From NCBI GenBank assembly GCA_036939755.1, contig JALLAZ010001310.1, forward strand, positions 1-17,286: a stretch of DNA of 17,286 nucleotides, given 5' to 3'. Every line of letters starts with the position of its first letter. Positions within the stretch are counted from its first letter, which is position 1. The position numbers were made by a program, and so were the translations under genes. The notes under the pieces were generated by a model. That model was not told where the DNA came from. It made no database searches and saw only the letters and a list, made by a program, of their open reading frames with translations. This document shows positions 7,835 through 15,071 of this stretch, piece by piece. This DNA comes from Stephanodiscus triporus. Taxonomy: Eukaryota; Bacillariophyta; Thalassiosirophyceae; Thalassiosirales; Thalassiosiraceae.

Positions 7835-10408
7835 ATGAACTATCTTCGTGGACTGGGGGGGGGTACGGGACTGGGGGGGGGTACGGGCGCGGGCACGCCC
7901 GCTCGGCTCACCGACGACTACAGTCTGGTAGACGGAGGGGGGGGGGTGTCCGTCCACTCGGAACTCAACTTCCTGGCCGGCACACCACGCGGTGGATTCG
8001 ACGGGGGGCAAGCCATACAGGGAGGGGAACAAGGGCAACGAGGGGGGGGAACACCCACCACCCAAGGGGGAACGATGTCGGCAGCCAAATCACGGGCCCC
8101 CATGCCACGGGGGGGGGGGGGAACAAGGAACAGGGGCCGGGGGGGGAGGGGGGGGGTCCAGTTCATCCTCCCCGATGACAGGGATCATCAAAGGGGGGCT
8201 GCCCCGCCGGGGGGCGGTATCGGGGCAAGGCTAGCTCAGGTCACGGCACGCAACGACGATGCCTTCATCGAGCGTGAGCTCGACTGGCAAGGAAAGGTAG
8301 AGGGCGACCCCCCAAGGAGCACGGCCTTCCGCGACCAAGCACTCAACCAAACGGCTTTTCGCGCGTTCGCCTTCATGAAGGGAAAATCCCCGGTGGTGCA
8401 CATGGTGCACTCCATTGGCCAATTCTACGGTATGTCCGGCATCGCCATCGACGTACAAGGAAAATGTATCGGTTTCGTGGGAGACCGGGGACAAGGGCGC
8501 AGCCCTGTCCCGGTCATCCTCCCCGCCCAAAACACATGGGTTTGGGCAAAAGTCAACGCCCTCGCCGATACGGCGCAGTTCACCTCTTATTACGAGGACC
8601 CAGCGAACGACGACAAATTTTGGATACATGGCGAACAAGGCAACGCGCTCACCGAACTCACGCTCCCACGCATGCTAGCACTCCCAACGTGCGTGGCCGA
8701 ATTCGTGAACGCGCAGGGAGGGGGGTGCCTCCCCCATAAACTACGAACCTTTGTCAAGGAGCGGATCGACAGAGAAAATAGCCAAGTCGCACCAGCCAAA
8801 TGGCAGCTCTTATTGGACTGGTGCGTTGCGGCCTCGCAGGAACAGAATGGAACGAGCCTACTCAACATCGGGTCCACGGAACCAGCACTTTGCCAGGACC
8901 CTGAATTCCTTGACTGGTGCGAACAACGCATCGCTATCACGCTCGGCGCGGCACCGCGCGTGGCCCTGGGACGGGCACAAGGGGAAGGGGGACGGGATTT
9001 GCACCTCGTGCAGCAAATTACCAACAATATGGGGCGCAGTTTCCTCGCCGGGGTTCAGGCCTTGGCACCCACAATCGCCGGGGCGGCAAGATTGGGGGGC
9101 ACGGGCAAGGAGGGCTCGGACGACGTAGGCGGCAAGCTCTACTCAGAGAACAACGTCGCCGCCCTCAAAGGGTATTGCGGAGTCATGGATCCTCGAGGGA
9201 TCCCAACCATCTGGGACTCCTTCCAACAGACGCGCGAAATCGCGTCCCACCGCCACAACCTTCGGGTCACCATGGCGAAGTGGAGCAAGGACACGGGCAA
9301 GGACATCGACAAGGCGCCTTTCTTTACCGAGCAAACGATAAAGGACATCGTTGGCCTCAATTTCAATCCGGGGGAAGCAGTGCCAACGTTCTCAAGCGCA
9401 CAACGGGGCATCTCCATCCTCACCTGCCGCCCGAAGTCGGCCACTGAGGTCGAGACGATCAAGGACTTCGAGGAAGCACGACGCGCTACCGCCCACACTG
9501 CCCAATTCAGTGAGGTACGCCGTCGCCAGAAGGCGCCTCCAAGCCCCCCGCCAGACAACTATTTCGAGCTACGGCTAAGTGTAAACACGTTCTGCGCACT
9601 CATCTGGACCCTGTTCGGGGGGGAGTGCGACTATTACAAGGGCCTGTGGGAGGTCGCGGAAACCCTCGACCAACAGGAAGTGCACATCATCAGGGACTCG
9701 TTCACGGCAGACGTCTGCCGGCGGATTACATGGGCAATTCTGACCGACGGAAGATCCTTTTTCAATACTGTGCTCGTCGAAGCACAGTTCCGCGGTAGGG
9801 ACCATTTCCGGTGGCCGACGAGCCTCATCCACAAGATCACGGACGACGTCCGCTTCGCCAAATCCATCGATCGCCCTATGTACCCAACCGAATGGATCAT
9901 CGCGCCCCACCCTCAAAGCGGCGGCGGCGGTGGCGGCGGCGGGGGCGGCGGCGGCGGGCAAGGCAGCGGGGGCAAGAATGACCAAGGAGGCCGAAACGCC
10001 GGCGGCGGCGGCGGGGGGCGCCGTCGTGAACGCCAACAATGGACCGACGACCGCCACCCACGCATCGCGGCGATGATGAACGAGTATGTTTCCCTCCGAG
10101 GCTATCGCATCAAGTTGACGGACATCCTCGACGGGGCCAACAAGAGAATCACCGACCTACCTACCATCCCAGAGTTCGTCGCCAATGGACGCCCGTTCGT
10201 GTGCTGGTCGCACATGCTCGGCCGGTGCACCTACGACAACTGCCAGTTCAAGAACGGGCATGTGCCCCGGAGCGCCATCCCGGACACATTCGCCGATGAG
10301 GTGGTGACGATGCTCACACCGGGGGTTGCTGCCGTCGTGGCAAGGGCCAGGGAACAAGGGGGGGGGACCCCCGACAAGCGTCTGCGCACGGAGGGGCAAC
10401 AGGCCTGA
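7835..10408 (+). CDS. Gag-like nucleic-acid-binding protein of the YR retrotransposon
   Basis: An 857-aa ORF from ATG 7835 to TGA 10406-10408. The first 130 residues are Gly-rich, begin with a twice-repeated 18-nt unit (GLGGGTG), and include an RGG-like basic patch (about residues 90-108). The middle (about 140-680) is a regular, probably helical domain that I cannot name. A polyglycine linker (about 696-708) leads to a basic, Gly-rich segment. Near the end lies a zinc motif C790-x7-C798-x4-C803-x5-H809, close to CCCH RNA-binding fingers and unlike the CCHC knuckle of Ty3/copia Gag. Position before RT-RH supports a Gag role: coating element RNA. The frame stays open through many runs of 7 to 10 G. 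The stop is followed, in the same frame and without another stop, by the Pol ATG seven codons later, so some read-through to Gag-Pol is possible. Confidence 0.75.
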   Translation: MNYLRGLGGGTGLGGGTGAGTPARLTDDYSLVDGGGGVSVHSELNFLAGTPRGGFDGGQAIQGGEQGQRGGGTPTTQGGTMSAAKSRAPMPRGGGGTRNRGRGGRGGVQFILPDDRDHQRGAAPPGGGIGARLAQVTARNDDAFIERELDWQGKVEGDPPRSTAFRDQALNQTAFRAFAFMKGKSPVVHMVHSIGQFYGMSGIAIDVQGKCIGFVGDRGQGRSPVPVILPAQNTWVWAKVNALADTAQFTSYYEDPANDDKFWIHGEQGNALTELTLPRMLALPTCVAEFVNAQGGGCLPHKLRTFVKERIDRENSQVAPAKWQLLLDWCVAASQEQNGTSLLNIGSTEPALCQDPEFLDWCEQRIAITLGAAPRVALGRAQGEGGRDLHLVQQITNNMGRSFLAGVQALAPTIAGAARLGGTGKEGSDDVGGKLYSENNVAALKGYCGVMDPRGIPTIWDSFQQTREIASHRHNLRVTMAKWSKDTGKDIDKAPFFTEQTIKDIVGLNFNPGEAVPTFSSAQRGISILTCRPKSATEVETIKDFEEARRATAHTAQFSEVRRRQKAPPSPPPDNYFELRLSVNTFCALIWTLFGGECDYYKGLWEVAETLDQQEVHIIRDSFTADVCRRITWAILTDGRSFFNTVLVEAQFRGRDHFRWPTSLIHKITDDVRFAKSIDRPMYPTEWIIAPHPQSGGGGGGGGGGGGGQGSGGKNDQGGRNAGGGGGGRRRERQQWTDDRHPRIAAMMNEYVSLRGYRIKLTDILDGANKRITDLPTIPEFVANGRPFVCWSHMLGRCTYDNCQFKNGHVPRSAIPDTFADEVVTMLTPGVAAVVARAREQGGGTPDKRLRTEGQQA

Positions 10409-10429
10409 CACGCGGCCAGGAGAGGGGGG

Positions 10430-13324
10430 ATGAAACCGACAAAGGAACAGGGGACAATAGGGGGCAAGCGACAGCTTAGCGCACCCACGGGGGCACAAGT
10501 ACGAGACCGCAAGATCGCAAAGCACGGCCAAGGCGCGGTCAGCGGCTCCACAAAAATCACGATATTAAAGGGGGCAAACAACGATAGGGCAACGCGACAC
10601 GGCGAAGAGGGCGAGCGTACTAAAACGATAAACTTAAACGCGCCCATCAATTATCTAGACTCAAAACCAATCAGGGTACCGAACAAAATCCTCGAGGGCC
10701 ACGTGCCCTCTGCCACTCCGACCGTCCCGACACGCACGCATCGGGAGACGGGGATGGCAACGGCTACAGGAGAGAAGGGCGACGGGCGGGCACTGCCACG
10801 GGAACTGCTCGACAACGGCCAAGGTAAGTGCGACGAGACGACGGGAACGACGAACGGAGACAGTGACATGGTCATCAGTGTGGAGAGCAGCACCGAGGCA
10901 GGGCAACAACCACCGGCACAGGGTGGGGGGGGCTTGCTGGACCCCCCAATCATTACGACAACGGGCAAAATCGCAACCGGGGCAACCACGAAACTCTTAC
11001 GGAAGCAGAACAAGCTACTCCGCAACGAGACCTTGCGGGGGCAACCAATCACGGGCCAATGGACACAGCACGAAGGGAAGGGGTCCATCGAGCCAACCCA
11101 CTGGGAACAACGGACAAAAACGGCGGACGAACGGGAAATGGCACCGCAGGGCCTCGCGCAGAAACACGAGGCAGCGGACCTGCTCGCGGACTGGGAAAAA
11201 TTCGGATGCCCAACTCAAACAGGCCGGGACTGGACATTGGACGAGATCCAGGCGGCAATCGATCGCGGACCTCACAAATCCGCGCTCGAACCGGATGCCA
11301 TCGCACATTTTGCGGAGGAAGTCGCTGACAAGGTCGCGAAAGGTCAAGCGCGCGTAGTGCTATGGGACGACATCAAGCACAACCACCCGAGCCAACTCAA
11401 GGTGTCTCCGGTGGCTGCAATCCCCCACAAATCGAGGGCGTATCGGTCAATCCTCGACCTATCATTCGCACTCCGGCTCGAAGATGGCGGCGTCGTCGAG
11501 TCGGTCAACGACACGACGGAAAAGCTCGCACCCAGGGGGGCGATCGACCAGCTCGGTCACTCGCTCAAGCGCATCATCCACGCATTCGCCGAGGCCGACG
11601 ACGACGCGGTCATCCTCATGGCAAAGTGGGACATTCAGGACGGTTTCTGGCGGCTCAACTGTCGCGAGGGTGAAGAATGGAATTTCTGCTACGTGTGGCC
11701 GCAGGCGCCTGGCGAACCCCGCCGTCTGGTGGTCCCAAATTCACTCCAAATGGGATGGGTGGAATCCGCCCCATATTTCTGCGCCGCCTCGGAAACCGCA
11801 AGGGACGTGGCAGTGGAATATATTGAGACAACAATCGGATCCCTCCCACAGCATAAATTCGAACACTGGGCAGGGGCCTCCAACAACAACGTCAACGCAG
11901 ACCGGCAGGGCAGAGCCCTCCGCTACATCCTGGAAGTGTACGTCGACAACTTCATATCGTGCATTATCCCAACGTCAAGGGCACAGGTCGAACACGTCGC
12001 AAGAGGGATCATGCACGGAATTCACGACGTGTTTCCACCCAACGACGACGCAGCCAAAGACCCAATTTCGCATAAGAAACTCCGCAAGGGAGAGGGGACA
12101 TTCGAAACAACAAAATGCCTCCTGGGATTCGATTTCGACGGAGTCAACAAAACGATTTGGCTTGAGGAGGCCAAACGGGCCGCGCTCCTCACAATCCTCC
12201 ATCAATGGACCCGAGGCGCGACCAGGGCACGGCGGGGCATTCCCTTTGCCGAATTCGAATCGGTCGTGGCAAAACTCCGGCATGCCTTCACGGCACTCCG
12301 GGAGGGGCGCGGACTCCTCAGCCCGTGCAATTGGATCATACAGCGGCGCCCAAAGGTAGTCTACCTCCATCGGGACGGCTCATTAATGGAAGCAATACGG
12401 GATATCCGCACTATACTGCGGACGTCAATGGCTCAACCAACGCAATGCAAAGACCTCGTGGCTGCTTGGCCGGACTACATCGGGATCGTCGATGCGTCAA
12501 GCCACGGCGTCGGAGGGGTAGTCCTCGGGGAACGCACTGGCTTGCCACCCACCGTTTTCCGACTACAATGGCCGCCGGACATCTCCAACGCGCTCGTCTC
12601 CTTCGACAACCCCAAAGGAGCCATAACAAACTCCGACTTGGAAATGGCCGGCCTGCTACTCCTCTGGCTCTGCCTGGAAGGAGTCGCACCAACCCTAACC
12701 CACAAGCATGTTGCGCTCTTCAGCGACAACTCCCCATCGGTCAGCTGGGTCACCAAGATGGCGTCCAAAACATCGCGGGTGGCGGCTCAGCTCGTACGCG
12801 CACTGGCGCTGCGCCTCAATCTCAAACAATCTTGCCCTCTTACACCGATACACATCCCGGGAATCGAGAACGCGCTCACGGACATCCCCTCGCGGTCGTT
12901 CGGCAGCGTGACGGAGTGGTACTGCGACTCACACGATGACTTACTAACCCTCTTCAATTCCAAATTCCCCCTCCCGAATCAGGCCTCTTGGACAGCATTC
13001 CAATTCGATTCAGGGGTGATTACGCGCGTGATTTCCGCCTTGCAGATGAAGGGTATTACGCTGGGCGAGTGGCAGCGACTACCAACAATCGGAAGACACA
13101 TTGGGCAAATTGGACCAAATATGTCCGACCTCTGGGATTGGACCCTTACTCACAGGGGGTGCAGTACACGACCAAAGTGCGTGTCCTCACAGGGTTCGCT
13201 GCTCGAGTCCGACAAGGACTCTTCGGCAGGGGAAAGCGCGTCGCGGCTGGAACAGTCGTTGGCGCTATCACGGCCGTTGGACAGGAGATCGCGCTGGCCT
13301 GTGGCACCAACCCCACGAAAATGA
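10430..13324 (+). CDS. Reverse transcriptase-RNase H polyprotein of the YR retrotransposon
   Basis: A 964-aa ORF from ATG 10430 to TGA 13322-13324. The first 230 residues are polar and unrecognised. The RT fingers/palm follow: VSPVAAIPHKSRAYRSILDL, motif A MAKWDIQDGFWRLN (Asp401), motif B SLQMGWVESAPYF, and motif C YVDN at 504-507 where YxDD is usual. RNase H residues are Asp688 (IVDASSHGVGG), Glu738 (NSDLEMAG), Asp766 (LFSDNS) and Asp818 (GIENALTDIPSR), a complete D-E-D-D set. No protease motif is seen. The product should copy the element RNA into DNA and degrade the template. The last 110 codons overlap the recombinase ORF; sequence after about residue 890 loses RT/RH-like character. The ORF starts 21 nt after Gag in the same frame. 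The Asp-to-Asn change at 507 may weaken polymerase activity or be normal for this lineage. Confidence 0.87.
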   Translation: MKPTKEQGTIGGKRQLSAPTGAQVRDRKIAKHGQGAVSGSTKITILKGANNDRATRHGEEGERTKTINLNAPINYLDSKPIRVPNKILEGHVPSATPTVPTRTHRETGMATATGEKGDGRALPRELLDNGQGKCDETTGTTNGDSDMVISVESSTEAGQQPPAQGGGGLLDPPIITTTGKIATGATTKLLRKQNKLLRNETLRGQPITGQWTQHEGKGSIEPTHWEQRTKTADEREMAPQGLAQKHEAADLLADWEKFGCPTQTGRDWTLDEIQAAIDRGPHKSALEPDAIAHFAEEVADKVAKGQARVVLWDDIKHNHPSQLKVSPVAAIPHKSRAYRSILDLSFALRLEDGGVVESVNDTTEKLAPRGAIDQLGHSLKRIIHAFAEADDDAVILMAKWDIQDGFWRLNCREGEEWNFCYVWPQAPGEPRRLVVPNSLQMGWVESAPYFCAASETARDVAVEYIETTIGSLPQHKFEHWAGASNNNVNADRQGRALRYILEVYVDNFISCIIPTSRAQVEHVARGIMHGIHDVFPPNDDAAKDPISHKKLRKGEGTFETTKCLLGFDFDGVNKTIWLEEAKRAALLTILHQWTRGATRARRGIPFAEFESVVAKLRHAFTALREGRGLLSPCNWIIQRRPKVVYLHRDGSLMEAIRDIRTILRTSMAQPTQCKDLVAAWPDYIGIVDASSHGVGGVVLGERTGLPPTVFRLQWPPDISNALVSFDNPKGAITNSDLEMAGLLLLWLCLEGVAPTLTHKHVALFSDNSPSVSWVTKMASKTSRVAAQLVRALALRLNLKQSCPLTPIHIPGIENALTDIPSRSFGSVTEWYCDSHDDLLTLFNSKFPLPNQASWTAFQFDSGVITRVISALQMKGITLGEWQRLPTIGRHIGQIGPNMSDLWDWTLTHRGCSTRPKCVSSQGSLLESDKDSSAGESASRLEQSLALSRPLDRRSRWPVAPTPRK

Positions 13325-14202
13325 TTGGCAGCGAACGACTCCTCCCACGACTATCTCAAATCCTCGACGGCTGGCGCAAAGAGGACCCACCAACAACAAA
13401 GCAACTGCCAGTCGAGGCCGACGTCCCCGAGCTCCTAGCAGAGACCGGACGCGACGGAAACGCGACGGAATTAGAACGGGCCATTGGAGACCTGACGCTC
13501 ATCGCGTTCTACTATCTCCTCCGCATCGGGGAATACACGGTGAAGGGAACAAGGAACGAGACAAAACAAACAGTGCAATTCAAATTCGAGGACATCACCT
13601 TCTTCAAAAAGAACGCGTCAGGGCAACTCAGATGCCTCTCGCGTACCGCGCCATCAAGCGCGATCGCGTCGGCGGACGGGGCAACAATGAAACTAGACAA
13701 CCAGAAGAACGGCTGGAAAGGGGTCTGCGTGTATCAGGAAACAAACGGCGAGGACTACCTCTGCCCGGTCAAAGCGCTCGGACGACGCTTCCTCCACATC
13801 AGGCGACACGGAGGATCGGCCAAGAGTTTCCTCTCGTCCTACTGGACGAACGGGACAAGGGCGGATGTCAAAGCAGAGGACATCAGCAAGGCACTCAAAT
13901 CAGCGGCGACGGAACTTCTCTACCCCACAACTAAAGGAATTCCGATCGCACGGATCAACACGCACTCCCTCCGCAGCGGGGGGGCCAACGCTTTGGCACT
14001 TGCGGGGTATTCAGACACGCAAATACAGAAGATGGGCCGGTGGCGGGGAGCCACTTTCAAAGAGTACATCAGGGAGGAGCTGGCATGCTACGCACGCAAC
14101 ATGTCCAGAGACATGAAGCGCAAGTTCAACTTTGTCAACATCGCGGGGAATGCATTCACGGACATCCCCGACGAAACCCTCCACATCATCGAAAACGACT
14201 AG
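12988..14202 (+). CDS. Tyrosine recombinase of the YR retrotransposon
   Basis: The open frame runs from about 12988 (a TTG, not a credible start) to TAG 14200-14202. From 12988 it is 404 codons. Catalytic residues on that numbering are Arg179 in YYLLRIGEYT, His326 and Arg329 in HSLRSGG, Trp352 in GRW (the H/W position), and Tyr360 in FKEYI, with normal spacing. An N-terminal core-binding-like region (RKTHWANWTKYVRPLG onward) lies upstream of the first ATG at 13321, so a -1 frame change from the RT-RH frame is the likely way to make the full enzyme. Alternatively a 293-aa form could start at the ATG of the ATGA overlap with the Pol stop. The enzyme would integrate a circular double-stranded cDNA by site-specific recombination. 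The overlap with Pol is 337 nt. Confidence 0.85.
   Translation: MDSIPIRFRGDYARDFRLADEGYYAGRVAATTNNRKTHWANWTKYVRPLGLDPYSQGVQYTTKVRVLTGFAARVRQGLFGRGKRVAAGTVVGAITAVGQEIALACGTNPTKMIGSERLLPRLSQILDGWRKEDPPTTKQLPVEADVPELLAETGRDGNATELERAIGDLTLIAFYYLLRIGEYTVKGTRNETKQTVQFKFEDITFFKKNASGQLRCLSRTAPSSAIASADGATMKLDNQKNGWKGVCVYQETNGEDYLCPVKALGRRFLHIRRHGGSAKSFLSSYWTNGTRADVKAEDISKALKSAATELLYPTTKGIPIARINTHSLRSGGANALALAGYSDTQIQKMGRWRGATFKEYIREELACYARNMSRDMKRKFNFVNIAGNAFTDIPDETLHIIEND
13321..13324 (+). promoter_or_regulatory. ATGA stop/start overlap between Pol and recombinase frames
   Basis: The bases ATGA combine the first ATG of the recombinase frame with the TGA stop of RT-RH. Such overlaps support termination-reinitiation in some mobile elements. 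Starting here keeps all catalytic residues but drops the N-terminal region. Confidence 0.4.
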
Positions 14203-14377
14203 GAGGGCACAGATACAGCACAGGGGGGCAACACAACAACAACAACCGTGCGCAAAAAGCATTGGTAATGACACCACAACAATGGTTGAAACTCAACAAT
14301 TTTCGCACGGACAACACACGGGAAGGACATTACATCGATGTTTAAATGTTTTCATATTCATAGTGGGGTACTGGAAA

Positions 14378-14480
14378 AGGGAGGTTCCTGATGAGTGTGT
14401 CGGGTGGCGGGCGCCCCGGTGATGCCCCGGACCGCCCGCCCCCGACCCAGTGGTGGGGTGTACCATCCAACAACCTCCCT
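14378..14480 (+). repeat. Long stem with GC-rich inner hairpin in the element's 3' tail
   Basis: Outer arms AGGGAGGTT (378-386 of this kilobase, i.e. 14378-14386) and AACCTCCCT (14472-14480) are perfect 9-bp complements. Inside, 14399-14413 pairs with 14433-14446 to give 14 base pairs with one bulged T (14405), capped by a small CCGG/CCGG hairpin. The structure is very stable as RNA or single-stranded DNA and lies about 180 nt after the recombinase stop. Confidence 0.7.
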
Positions 14481-14526
14481 CCTGACTTGTCACACAGTGA
14501 CGAGTGGGACGACTTTTCGAGTCAGG
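14481..14526 (+). repeat. Second hairpin of the 3' tail
   Basis: CCTGACT (14481-14487) pairs with AGTCAGG (14520-14526), extended by a G-U and a G-C pair. An alternative inner hairpin GTCAC-ACA-GTGAC lies at 14489-14501. It begins immediately after the first hairpin ends. Confidence 0.6.
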
Positions 14527-14531
14527 GGGGA

Positions 14532-14559
14532 GCCTGGGTCGCGCGGGACTAACCCAGGC
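14532..14559 (+). repeat. Third hairpin of the 3' tail
   Basis: GCCTGGGT (14532-14539) and ACCCAGGC (14552-14559) are exact complements around a 12-nt loop. With the two preceding structures it forms a continuous array of hairpins across about 180 nt. Confidence 0.65.
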
Positions 14560-14627
14560 AGGTTTTTGGCACCACACTCATACTCCCTTACTCCAGTACG
14601 TAGTCTCTCGTAGGAGCAGGTATGGAT

Positions 14628-14659
14628 CGGCATCCAGCAGAGCAATGCAGTGCAGTCGA
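14628..14659 (-). repeat. Right arm of candidate inverted repeat
   Basis: CGGCA, CAGCAGAGC, ATG and GTGCAGTCGA on the plus strand are the inverse partner of 7235-7263. The match was found by eye; it is longer than easily expected by chance in two flanks of a few hundred bases, but it has two small gaps. Confidence 0.4.
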
Positions 14660-15071
14660 GTCGAGCAAGAGTCGAGGTCCAGTCGTAGACTTGATTCAAT
14701 TTCACTGTTTTTTTATACATGTGTTTCTCTTTTTTCTTTTTTACGAATTCCCTGAACGGTGGAGTTGAGGGAATACCAACTTCAAACTTGACTGTGTAAC
14801 TAGAGTATCGTACGTAAGTAATTCTAACTCTTTTGCTAACTCTCCGAGTTGCACTCTGCTTCGAGGTTTCACTGGCCTCGCAGATTCACTTCTTTGCACG
14901 CACATATTATTATTTGTTCAGCGTATTGGCATGGATATGCTTTCTAGTGGTTTTATTAGCTTTTTTAGTGGGCTGCTCATAGGGCCTCTATATTGGCCCT
15001 GACCAACAAGGAGATAGTCAACCCCTTAGCTGCGACAGATCTACGACCATCTCGGGAATCTCATTCTGGTC

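Larger units (their letters stand above)
7200..14700 (+). mobile_element. Tyrosine-recombinase retrotransposon (DIRS/Ngaro/PAT-like class)
   Basis: Four plus-strand ORFs run in order: a small basic ORF (7420-7728), Gag-like (7835-10408), RT-RNase H (10430-13324) and tyrosine recombinase (12988-14202). The RT-RH-YR order with no recognisable DDE integrase or aspartic protease defines YR retroelements, which integrate as circles and leave no target duplication. Ends are estimates: imperfect inverted repeats at 7235-7263 and 14628-14659 may mark them, and no split direct repeats were found by eye. All ORFs are open, so the copy is probably recent and possibly autonomous. It lies between two divergent sulfotransferase genes. 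Confidence 0.85.
14203..15071. other. 3' non-coding end of the element and 5' flank of sulfotransferase copy B
   Basis: No gene is seen. Positions 14378-14560 hold three consecutive hairpins (separate entries). Candidate inverted-repeat arm 14628-14659 lies just beyond. From about 14700 the base composition turns AT-rich with T runs, as in the other host spacers, so the element probably ends before that. A 7-bp inverted pair ATTCCCT/AGGGAAT lies near 14748-14775. The remainder should contain the promoter of the plus-strand sulfotransferase; no core element is obvious. Confidence 0.5.

Noticed and set aside
14387..14450. CTGATGAG next to a stem, resembling a hammerhead ribozyme core
   Set aside because: The required GAAA after stem II and a suitable cleavage-side stem are missing; the stem that follows fits a plain hairpin.
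14592..14690. Split direct repeats of the Ngaro/PAT type
   Set aside because: Only short, weak direct matches (CCAGT with CGTAG) were found in the tail, and no clear copy at the left end.
7100..14760. LTR retrotransposon
   Set aside because: No long direct terminal repeats, no DDE integrase and no aspartic protease motif; a tyrosine recombinase is present instead.
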